DNA of 5,724 nucleotides from Pseudomonadota bacterium. Its GTDB lineage: Bacteria > Bdellovibrionota_B > Oligoflexia > Silvanigrellales > Silvanigrellaceae. Shown here one piece after another: positions 1-5,601 of this stretch; within the stretch, counting starts at the first letter, position 1; each line of letters starts with the position of its first letter. The translations under genes were made by a program, and so were the position numbers. The stretch lies in the NCBI GenBank assembly GCA_027490595.1, contig JAIXXU010000099.1:1-5724 (forward strand), read 5' to 3'. The notes beneath the pieces were generated by a model, which ran no database searches, was not told where the DNA came from, and was given only the letters and a program-made list of their open reading frames with translations.

Positions 1-27
1 TAAAAATACATTTTTTTGTTTACAAAT

Positions 28-53
28 GCTCCGCACTGCGGGGCTTTTTTTTT
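28..53 (+). terminator. Intrinsic terminator or leader attenuator before argG
   Basis: A 7-bp stem (GCTCCGC at 28-34 with GCGGGGC at 38-44, one G-U pair) closes a 3-base ACT loop and is followed by nine T residues (45-53). This is a textbook Rho-independent terminator reading on the + strand. The G-rich ribosome binding site of argG (54-57) starts at the next base, leaving no room for a promoter between hairpin and gene. The hairpin therefore either ends an unseen upstream gene with readthrough, or works as an attenuator in the argG leader. A T-rich run upstream (11-17) could be a pausing stretch, but the region is cut by the window edge. The structure is seen directly; the regulatory role is inferred. 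Confidence 0.85.
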
Positions 54-65
54 GGGGTAAATGAC

Positions 66-1706
66 ATGTCAGACTACATTAAAGTTGCATCATACGAAGG
101 ACGTCAAGGAGAAATTAGGAAAGTGGTTCTCCTTTATTCAGGCGGACTTGACACTTCTGTTATGCTGAAATGGATCCAAGAATTTTACCACGCAGAAGTT
201 ATTGCTTTAACCGTTGACATAGGTCAGCAAGCCGATGATCTTGAAGCCATCAAAGAGAAAGCACTAAAATTAGGAGCTACCAAAGCATACGTAATCGATG
301 CAAAGAAAGAATTCGCCTACAATTATCTGGCGAAAGGAATTAAAGCTAACGCTCGCTATCAAGGCGATTATCATCTGGCGACACCACTTGGAAGACCTCT
401 TCTCGCCAAAATTGCCGTGAACATTGCTCGCGAAGAAAACTGTGACTGTATTGCTCACGGCTGCACCGGAAAAGGCAACGATCAGGTGAGAATCGAAGGT
501 AGCGTTCTTACACTCGCTCCTGAAATGAAAATTATTGCCCCTGTAAGAGAATGGGGAATGGGGCGAGAGGAAGAACTTGAATATGCTTCAAAACATCAAA
601 TTCCTGTCAAGCAAACAAAAGATTGTCCCTACAGTTATGATGATAATATGTGGGGTGTTTCTGCTGAAGGCGGGGAAATTGAAAACCCTGCTCTTGTCCC
701 TAATCTTGAAGCGATATTGCAAGTATGCAAAATTGTAGAAAACACCCCTCATACGCCTGAAATAATAAAAATTGGATTTTTAAAAGGAATTCCTTTCCAA
801 ATAAATGGACAAGACTTCGACCTACCGTCGCTTATCTTATCGTTGAATCAAATGGGAGCAAAACATGGAGTGGGTGTCACTCACCATTTGGAAGATCGCG
901 TTGTCGGTTTGAAAGTTCGGGGGATTTATGAAGCACCAGCTGCACATACGCTTATTAGAGCTCATGAAACCTTAGAAAAATTTGTTTGTACGAAGCAAGA
1001 AACTGAGTTTAAATCACAAGTAGATCAAAAATGGGGGTACCTTTGCTATGGCGCTCTTTGGCACGAACCCTTAATGGAAGATTTGAATGCTTTTATTGAT
1101 AAAATAAATGAAAAAGTCACAGGTACAGTTACAGTTAAATTATTTAAAGGGAAAGTTGAAATCGTAGCTATCGAAACACCTAACAGTATTTTTGATGAAA
1201 AACTCGCTACATTCATGAAGAGTAATGCTTTTAATCAAAATGCTTCTGCAGGGTTCACAGAAATATATACCATGCAAATGCGACTTTCTCGAGAAACCGA
1301 AAAATATGCTCTCATTTCTGTTGGGGGAGATACAAATAAAGAAAAATTCCTTGAGCCCGTTAGTAAACTAGAAAAACTAGGCTTTCTACTTTTCGCAACA
1401 GAGGGCACGCATAAGTTTCTTTCCAAACATCAAATTAAGTCTATCCTAGTTCACAAAGCAAACGCTCGCGATCACAAACCTAACCTTATTGATCTCCTTA
1501 TGCAAAATAGATTCGATTTCGTAGTGAACGTAGCATCTCCTTCCCATGGAATTTCCGAGGAAATTGATGGCAAAGAAATCAGGAATTATAGTGTAAAAAA
1601 TGGTGTGCATTTAGTTACAGATTTTGATGTATTGAGCGCTTTTGTGAACAAGTTAGAAAGTCATCACAAACCAAAATCACAAAAAATAGAAAAAAAACAG
1701 CATTAA
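66..1706 (+). CDS. argG: Argininosuccinate synthase fused to a C-terminal MGS-like regulatory domain
   Basis: Argininosuccinate synthase joins citrulline and aspartate using ATP (yielding AMP and PPi) in the cytoplasm, the penultimate step of arginine synthesis. Residues about 18-408 form the complete enzyme: the ATP PP-loop YSGGLDTS (24-31), GCTGKGNDQVR (132-142), YSYDDNMWGVSAEGG (189-203), and the C-terminal EKVTGTVTVKLFKG (349-362). Typical ArgG proteins end near here, at about 400 residues. This one continues with a second domain at about 412-531 that matches the MGS-like allosteric tail of carbamoyl-phosphate synthetase: LISVGG, the phosphate-pocket ATEGT (444-448), HKPNLIDLL (470-478), FVVNVA (485-490) and VHLVTDF (514-520). 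The GGDQ-type motif of catalytic methylglyoxal synthase is not visible, so it is probably a ligand sensor. A basic tail (532-546) follows. The start ATG at 66 has GGGG at 54-57, 8 bases upstream, and no later Met precedes the PP-loop. The ArgG call is near certain, and the MGS-like call is strong by eye. Confidence 0.95.
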   Translation: MSDYIKVASYEGRQGEIRKVVLLYSGGLDTSVMLKWIQEFYHAEVIALTVDIGQQADDLEAIKEKALKLGATKAYVIDAKKEFAYNYLAKGIKANARYQGDYHLATPLGRPLLAKIAVNIAREENCDCIAHGCTGKGNDQVRIEGSVLTLAPEMKIIAPVREWGMGREEELEYASKHQIPVKQTKDCPYSYDDNMWGVSAEGGEIENPALVPNLEAILQVCKIVENTPHTPEIIKIGFLKGIPFQINGQDFDLPSLILSLNQMGAKHGVGVTHHLEDRVVGLKVRGIYEAPAAHTLIRAHETLEKFVCTKQETEFKSQVDQKWGYLCYGALWHEPLMEDLNAFIDKINEKVTGTVTVKLFKGKVEIVAIETPNSIFDEKLATFMKSNAFNQNASAGFTEIYTMQMRLSRETEKYALISVGGDTNKEKFLEPVSKLEKLGFLLFATEGTHKFLSKHQIKSILVHKANARDHKPNLIDLLMQNRFDFVVNVASPSHGISEEIDGKEIRNYSVKNGVHLVTDFDVLSAFVNKLESHHKPKSQKIEKKQH

Positions 1707-1722
1707 TTTAAGGGTGCCGATT

Positions 1723-2700
1723 ATGTGGAATCCACTTCAACAACTCATAGCCAAAATTCATAAAAATGGTGGGTTTGTGAATGCCCACGCTCACTTTGAT
1801 AGAGCATATTCAGTTACACCGGAGGAATTCATTCAACCATCCGGAGTTAACAGTCATCTTTTTGAAAAGTGGCAACTTGTCGATAAGTTCAAATCTCATG
1901 CGTCCGTGGAAATTTATTATCAGCATATTGCAGCGGCTTTAGAGAGCCAATCTGAGCAAGGTGTCCAAGCTTGTCTTTCTTTTATTGATTGCGATCCTGT
2001 TGCCGAAGACAGGGCACTCGAGGCCGCCGTTAAAGCAAAAAACTATGCTAAAAATCATTTAAAAATTAATTTTCTGATTGCCTGCCAAACACTCAAAGGC
2101 GTACTTGACCCCATTGCCCGAAACTGGTTTGAAAAATCACTGGAGTATGTAGATATTATTGGAGGCCTTCCTGGCACCGACAAAGGAAATGAAGACAAGC
2201 ATTTAGACATTCTATTTAAAGCAGCAAAGGAATCAAATAAACGCGTTCATGTTCACGTCGATCAACTAAACTCCGCATTAGAAAACGAAACCGAGCTACT
2301 TGCTACAAAAACAATGCAGTGGGGACTCGAAGGCAAAGTAACAGCTATTCATGGAATATCTATTGCAGCTCATCCCTTGAATAAAAGAAAAAGTATTTAT
2401 AAAATGTGTCAAGATGCAGGATTAAGCTTTGTTGCTTGCCCAACAGCTTGGATTGATAGCAAACGTTCTGAAACTCTCTCTCCCACACACAATGCGATTA
2501 CCCCTCTTGATGAACTTCTTGAGAATAATATCTGTGTTGCTATCGGTTCAGACAATATTTGCGATATTTATAAACCCTTCGCAGATGGACATATGCTGAC
2601 AGAACTGCGTGTGCTTCTAGAAGCAAATCACTACTATAATATTGATGAGTTAGTGAACGTAGCAACAAATAACGGCTTAAAAGTACTAGGATTGGCTTGA
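1723..2700 (+). CDS. Cytosine-deaminase-type amidohydrolase, candidate dihydroorotase substitute
   Basis: This is a metal-dependent hydrolase of the amidohydrolase superfamily, nearest by eye to E. coli cytosine deaminase CodA. Numbering from ATG 1723 (325 aa), the metal ligands are H22 and H24 (HAHFD), H178 (HVHVDQ) and D277 (GSDN), with H210 (AIHGIS) also in place. Q122 (ACQTLKGVLD) appears to match the CodA substrate-binding glutamine. Two expected catalytic or substrate-contact residues differ: Q181 replaces the glutamate of HxxE, and N278 replaces the aspartate after the metal-binding Asp. The protein starts about 20 residues before HxH, so the beta-sandwich domain usual in CodA-like proteins (about 425 aa) is missing. 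ATG 1723 is preferred because AAGGG (1710-1714) lies 8 bases upstream; GTG 1714 is an in-frame alternative adding three residues. It follows argG by 16 bases and touches pyrD. Its position suggests a ring-opening or ring-closing role, such as carbamoyl-aspartate to dihydroorotate. The substrate is not shown by sequence. Confidence 0.88.
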   Translation: MWNPLQQLIAKIHKNGGFVNAHAHFDRAYSVTPEEFIQPSGVNSHLFEKWQLVDKFKSHASVEIYYQHIAAALESQSEQGVQACLSFIDCDPVAEDRALEAAVKAKNYAKNHLKINFLIACQTLKGVLDPIARNWFEKSLEYVDIIGGLPGTDKGNEDKHLDILFKAAKESNKRVHVHVDQLNSALENETELLATKTMQWGLEGKVTAIHGISIAAHPLNKRKSIYKMCQDAGLSFVACPTAWIDSKRSETLSPTHNAITPLDELLENNICVAIGSDNICDIYKPFADGHMLTELRVLLEANHYYNIDELVNVATNNGLKVLGLA

Positions 2701-2702
2701 GT

Positions 2703-3812
2703 ATGTATGATGCTAATTTAAGTTATGACGAAAATTATAACCAGGGTCCTTTTGCTCACCTGCTGCCTGATCAACGTTTCCCAAAAATAAAATTTACAGC
2801 ACCTTGCCGATATTCATTTTTAGGAATTCCACTTCACCTTCCCCTAGGCGTTGCTGCAGGACCTTTGCTAAACTCAAACTTTTTGCAAATTGCTCTTGAT
2901 GCTGGTTTTTGTATGCCAACTTACAAAACTGTTCGTTCTCGGAAATATACATGCCACCCATGGCCAAATGTACTGAAACTAAATTTTCATGAGAAATCCA
3001 TATACGCTGATAGCACTAACCATGTAACCGCTGGATTTTTCAAACCTGAAGATTACGCGTTGAAGGATCTTTCTATTTCAAATTCTTTTGGCGTACCAAG
3101 TCAATCTCCCGAAAAATGGGCCTCCGACTTCATGAGGATACAAAATAACGAAGGAAAGCATGTCACGCTGAGTTTCCAAGGCACTTTGCCTTACGCTGAC
3201 GAACAGTCTTCATTGCTTGATGATGTTGAAAATATAGCACGACTGGTAAACAATACACTCACCCAGCAAGGAAGTATTTTAGCTGAAGTTAATTTAAGTT
3301 GTCCTAATGAAAAAAACACACCTATATATAAAAATAGTACTCATTGTGCCGCTATTCTTCAAACTATAAAAAAAACCTTCGGTAATTCTCCTGTAAAGCT
3401 CATTGCTAAAATTGGTGTATTATCACCACAAGAATGTTTTGAATTTGTAGAAAAATGCTTCCCGTATCTTGATGCCATTAGCGCTATCAATACCGTCAGC
3501 GCTCAAATTCTTGATCAAAATGGTAAAATTATTCTAGGAAGCGGATCCCAGTCAGGCGGAGTTTGTGGCTCTTTAATTTTGCAACAAGGATTAAAAATGA
3601 CTTCGCTTTTATCTTCTGTACGTGAAAAACTTAGTATAAAAAAAGAACGGCTTGGTCTTATTGGTGTTGGAGGAGTTCAATCTCCACAGCACGTAGAAAT
3701 GTACATTAACGCTGGCGCTGACATTGTGCAATGTGCCACAGGCATGATGTGGGACCTCTCTTTACCTCAAAAAATTGCAGAATTTTACCGGGTACCATTT
3801 GAACAAAAATAA
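2703..3812 (+). CDS. pyrD: Dihydroorotate dehydrogenase, class 1-like (catalytic Cys)
   Basis: This FMN enzyme oxidises dihydroorotate to orotate, the fourth step of pyrimidine synthesis. It is a TIM barrel of 369 aa from ATG 2703. Recognisable parts, in order, are LPLGVAAGPLLNS (about 47-58), TYKTVRSRK (FMN/substrate lysine, K75), ISNSFGVPS (the substrate loop matching NSxGLPN), EVNLSCPN (about 195-202), AKIG (K236), AINTVSAQ, SGGVCG, and the FMN-phosphate motifs GVGGVQS and GADIVQCATGMMWD. Cys200 in NLSCPN is the catalytic base of class 1 enzymes; class 2 membrane enzymes have serine (NVSSPN). No membrane helix or N-terminal amphipathic anchor is evident, so a soluble protein is likely. The electron acceptor (fumarate as in class 1A, or NAD as in 1B) cannot be told. 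It is longer than usual 1A enzymes (about 310 aa). ATG 2703 lies 2 bases past the amidohydrolase stop; TTG 2697, overlapping that stop and closer to AGGA (2688-2691), is an alternative start. Confidence 0.92.
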   Translation: MYDANLSYDENYNQGPFAHLLPDQRFPKIKFTAPCRYSFLGIPLHLPLGVAAGPLLNSNFLQIALDAGFCMPTYKTVRSRKYTCHPWPNVLKLNFHEKSIYADSTNHVTAGFFKPEDYALKDLSISNSFGVPSQSPEKWASDFMRIQNNEGKHVTLSFQGTLPYADEQSSLLDDVENIARLVNNTLTQQGSILAEVNLSCPNEKNTPIYKNSTHCAAILQTIKKTFGNSPVKLIAKIGVLSPQECFEFVEKCFPYLDAISAINTVSAQILDQNGKIILGSGSQSGGVCGSLILQQGLKMTSLLSSVREKLSIKKERLGLIGVGGVQSPQHVEMYINAGADIVQCATGMMWDLSLPQKIAEFYRVPFEQK

Positions 3813-3828
3813 AAATAAAGGACTCCTT

Positions 3829-4467
3829 ATGCAACAGACTGACCTTGAAAAAATTACACGAAAATTTTTTGAACACAAAATTATAGAAATAAATATTAAA
3901 AACCCGTTCAAATTGTCAAGCGGAAAAACTTCTCCCATTTATATTGATCACAGAAAAATTTTTAGCCATCCTGAATTAAGACATAAAATCATCGAACACT
4001 GTGGTGTGTATCTCTCTGAGAAATTTAATGAACTAAATATACCACCCGAGCAAATAGTTTTTGCTGGTACTGCCACAGCAGGAATAGCTCCAGCCTATGC
4101 TCTTTCTGAATATTTTGGATGCGGATTTGTTTACGTAAGATCTAAAGCAAAAGAACATGGCACTTCATCGCTAATCGAAGGAAATATCCCGTCACATTGT
4201 TGGGTTGTTGTTGTCGATGACATGGTGACAACTGGTGGAAGTTTAATGAAAGCATCGGATATTATACACCATTCAAACATTCCAGTGTTGTGCTGCTTTA
4301 GTATTTCTTCGAACAATATGTTTCAAACAAAATCTATTTTTCTTGAAAAAAACTTAAAATATTTTTTTCTTCTTCTTTCACCAGCATTGTTTGAGATGGC
4401 GGTTCATCTCAAACTCATTACTAAAGAGGAGAATAACTATTTACAGCAATGGCTTTCTCCAAATTAA
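3829..4467 (+). CDS. pyrE: Orotate phosphoribosyltransferase
   Basis: OPRT transfers ribose-5-phosphate from PRPP to orotate, giving OMP; it is the cytoplasmic step directly after dihydroorotate dehydrogenase. The 212-aa length is typical of the family. Visible hallmarks are FKLSSGKTSPIYIDHRK (27-43, orotate and PRPP contact region with K28), FAGTATAGIAPA (78-89, orotate-binding loop), YVRSKAKEHGT (102-112, flexible catalytic loop with K106, K108 and H110), and the PRPP motif VVVVDDMVTTGGS (126-138). The start is ATG 3829, with AAAGGA (3817-3822) 6 bases upstream; an 18-codon in-frame extension back to 3775 would overlap pyrD and has no family support. It lies 16 bases after pyrD, so co-transcription is very likely. 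OMP decarboxylase (pyrF), a frequent neighbour, is not in the window. The 3' end carries a long perfect inverted repeat, listed separately. No key residue is missing. Confidence 0.97.
   Translation: MQQTDLEKITRKFFEHKIIEINIKNPFKLSSGKTSPIYIDHRKIFSHPELRHKIIEHCGVYLSEKFNELNIPPEQIVFAGTATAGIAPAYALSEYFGCGFVYVRSKAKEHGTSSLIEGNIPSHCWVVVVDDMVTTGGSLMKASDIIHHSNIPVLCCFSISSNNMFQTKSIFLEKNLKYFFLLLSPALFEMAVHLKLITKEENNYLQQWLSPN
4389..4414. repeat. Perfect 10-bp inverted repeat inside the 3' end of pyrE
   Basis: The arms GTTTGAGATG (4389-4398) and CATCTCAAAC (4405-4414) are exact reverse complements around a 6-base loop (GCGGTT), giving a stable potential hairpin in the mRNA about 50 bases before the pyrE stop. 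No T-run follows, so it is not a standard terminator. The encoded stretch (LFEMAVHLKL) lies in a region where OPRTs often have a similar sequence, so coding constraint may explain part of the pattern. A role in mRNA stability or in lowering downstream expression is only a possibility. Confidence 0.6.
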
Positions 4468-4494
4468 GTTAACTCCTCATCTAGGAAGAATTTT

Positions 4495-5190
4495 ATGAAA
4501 AAAATATATACTTTTATTACCCTGGTAATTTGTACCCTCTTATCTTCATGCTCTATGAATACTACTGGAAAACCTTCATCACAAAGTAGTTCATTCTTTC
4601 CTTGGGAAAATACTTATTATTTTCCAGACGGAGATAAGTCTCACTCATTGATTATTACTCAGGGTGACTTACCTGACTATAATAAAAAAATATCGTTATC
4701 AACTTCAGACTCTAAAGACACATTTTATTGTAATGAGACAGCGAACGATAGGCTCGATTGCTTAATGCTTAACAATTTTTTTACCGTTACGTTGTCAAAA
4801 CATAATGCTGAAAAATCAGTAACGGTAATTTATGGGGCTCAAAATAATCACAGCTCATCGTTTACTTTTTATCTTCCAGAGGCCCTTATTATCGATCCCA
4901 TATTGGGAACCTGGACAAATAAATCTAAACAAAACTGTTCACTTACAATATTGAAACAATCTGATGAATTTTACAAAATATCTCTTCAAAACAGTTATGA
5001 AATAGGTAGTAACTACCTTGGGACTTTTGTTTTTTCCCTGTTGACAGACAACTCAATGGTTTTTAATCAAAATTTTGGAAATTTTCCTTTACCCATAAAA
5101 ATAATATACAACAAAAATAAAAACATTTTTAATATTCAAAGCGACTATTTGAGCTGTTCTGGTGATTTTTCTCGAAAAGAATATCTCTGA
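4495..5190 (+). CDS. Unrecognised small outer-surface or periplasmic lipoprotein
   Basis: The function is unknown. The 231-aa product begins with a classic lipoprotein signal: MKK, a hydrophobic core (IYTFITLVICTLL) and lipobox LSSC with the lipidated cysteine at C19. A Ser-rich linker (about 20-34) leads to a predominantly beta-type, Asn/Ser/Lys-rich mature domain. Residue 20 is Ser, not Asp, so under the +2 rule known for E. coli outer-membrane sorting is likely. The mature part has four further cysteines (in FYCNE, RLDCLM, QNCSL and LSCSG), which could pair in two disulphides. The second half begins LGTWTN, a phrase reminiscent of lipocalin-like beta barrels, but this is weak. AGGAAG (4483-4488) lies 6 bases before the ATG. 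The 27-base gap from pyrE with no promoter or terminator suggests it is the last gene of the operon. Relation to pyrimidine or arginine synthesis is not evident. Confidence 0.85.
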   Translation: MKKIYTFITLVICTLLSSCSMNTTGKPSSQSSSFFPWENTYYFPDGDKSHSLIITQGDLPDYNKKISLSTSDSKDTFYCNETANDRLDCLMLNNFFTVTLSKHNAEKSVTVIYGAQNNHSSSFTFYLPEALIIDPILGTWTNKSKQNCSLTILKQSDEFYKISLQNSYEIGSNYLGTFVFSLLTDNSMVFNQNFGNFPLPIKIIYNKNKNIFNIQSDYLSCSGDFSRKEYL

Positions 5191-5229
5191 CTGATTGCCT
5201 CTAACGGGCCCATACCGTTTGCCAATCAG
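5191..5229. repeat. Two-step inverted repeat just after the lipoprotein stop
   Basis: The outer arms CTGATTG (5191-5197) and CAATCAG (5223-5229) are perfect reverse complements. Inside them, AACGG (5203-5207) and CCGTT (5215-5219) also pair, around a 7-base loop. The structure starts at the base after the lipoprotein TGA and overlaps the first units of the 24-bp repeat array. There is no T-run behind it, so it is a poor intrinsic terminator. It may mark the outer tip of the mobile element, or serve as an RNA 3' end structure for the operon. Confidence 0.55.
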
Positions 5230-5292
5230 GGGACCACCAATTGGTCTCTTAACGGGACCACCCTTTTAACTGTCATGGGGACCAGAAAATGG
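5197..5292 (+). repeat. Four tandem 24-bp repeats with GGGGACCA core (IS21-type end)
   Basis: The cores CGGGCCCA (5205-5212), GGGGACCA (5229-5236), CGGGACCA (5253-5260) and GGGGACCA (5277-5284) are spaced exactly 24 bases apart, giving four degenerate units from 5197 to 5292. The last unit contains GACCA and TGGTC arms around GAAAA (5280-5294). Multiple short direct repeats at the ends of IS21-family elements are known binding sites for the IstA transposase, and a helix-turn-helix ORF resembling IstA lies just downstream, so this is most likely the left end of such an element. An alternative is an operator array for the downstream HTH protein. The periodicity is seen directly; the family assignment is inference. 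Confidence 0.75.
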
Positions 5293-5343
5293 TCAGCAGC
5301 AGCTTGTCTTTTTTGCAACATTATAAGACTTAAGGGGTGTCCT

Positions 5344-5586
5344 ATGATGCGAAAAGGAAAAGTCAGTTTGGAAAAAGCTGAACAAATAAAAATAATATTC
5401 CAACAAGGTCATTCTATACGAACGATTTCTTGCTGTTTAAAGATGTCTAGAAAAACAGTGAGAAAATATCTAGAGCAAAGGCATTCTTGTGATTCAGTAA
5501 TTTTAAAGGAGGAAAATCAGACTGATAAGATAAAAGTAGAAAAAGATAATTTGCCATTTTGGGCACAAGAAATTGATATTAATTAG
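5344..5586 (+). CDS. Short HTH protein resembling the N-terminus of IS21 IstA, probably truncated
   Basis: This 80-aa product has a helix-turn-helix at about 19-44 (QGHSIRTISCCLKMSRKTVR), followed by KYLEQ. This is the pattern of the IstA N-terminus and of related resolvase/Hin-type DNA-binding domains, where a G-x-S-I-R-x-I helix leads into a SRKTVRKYL recognition helix. Full IstA proteins usually run to about 400-500 residues with a DDE catalytic domain; nothing of that is present, and residues 46-80 are charged and match nothing I know. The start ATG 5344 has AAGGGG (5332-5337) 6 bases upstream; ATG 5347 follows directly. The longer reading from 5275 would begin inside the repeat array and is unlikely. 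The reading ends just before the opposite-strand transposase end, which suggests truncation by insertion or deletion. It could instead be a free-standing DNA-binding protein. Confidence 0.6.
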   Translation: MMRKGKVSLEKAEQIKIIFQQGHSIRTISCCLKMSRKTVRKYLEQRHSCDSVILKEENQTDKIKVEKDNLPFWAQEIDIN

Positions 5587-5601
5587 TCTCACCTGAAAAA
5601 T

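Larger units (their letters stand above)
66..5190 (+). other. Probable five-gene operon: argG-MGS, amidohydrolase, pyrD, pyrE, lipoprotein
   Basis: All five genes run in one direction with intergenic distances of about 16, 2, 16 and 27 bases, each with its own ribosome binding site and no internal terminator with a T-run. The order joins an arginine enzyme carrying a carbamoyl-phosphate-synthetase-type sensor domain to a cyclic-amide hydrolase and two consecutive pyrimidine enzymes. The genes pyrB, a conventional pyrC, carAB, pyrF and argH are not present here. Co-transcription is inferred from spacing. Confidence 0.75.

Noticed and set aside
270..458. Reverse-strand open reading frame of 62 codons inside argG
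   Set aside because: It lies wholly within a well-conserved ArgG coding region and its translation has no recognisable features.
783..796. 14-bp perfect palindrome (AAAGGAATTCCTTT) in argG
   Set aside because: It encodes an ordinary KGIPF stretch of ArgG, has no loop and no associated elements; likely chance in AT-rich DNA.
1235..1426. Reverse-strand open reading frame of 63 codons inside the ArgG/MGS junction
   Set aside because: Shadow of the fusion gene; no ribosome binding site or protein character seen.
1301..1706. MGS domain as an active methylglyoxal synthase
   Set aside because: The GGDQ-type catalytic motif is not visible and the sequence follows the carbamoyl-phosphate-synthetase tail pattern instead.
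3775..3828. N-terminal extension of pyrE overlapping pyrD
   Set aside because: Internal ATG 3829 has a strong ribosome binding site, and OPRTs normally start at this point relative to the first motif.
4131..4316. Reverse-strand open reading frame of 61 codons inside pyrE
   Set aside because: It overlaps the conserved PRPP-binding region of pyrE and shows no independent coding signal.
5197..5292. CRISPR array
   Set aside because: The 24-bp period has no separable constant repeat and unique spacer of normal length; only an 8-base core is kept and the units are degenerate.
5275..5343. Upstream extension of the HTH ORF to ATG 5275
   Set aside because: It would start inside the 24-bp repeat array without a sensible ribosome binding site; ATG 5344 has AAGGGG at ideal spacing.
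5507..5515. Excellent Shine-Dalgarno-like AAAGGAGG within the HTH ORF
   Set aside because: No ATG, GTG or TTG at usable spacing with an open frame behind it.
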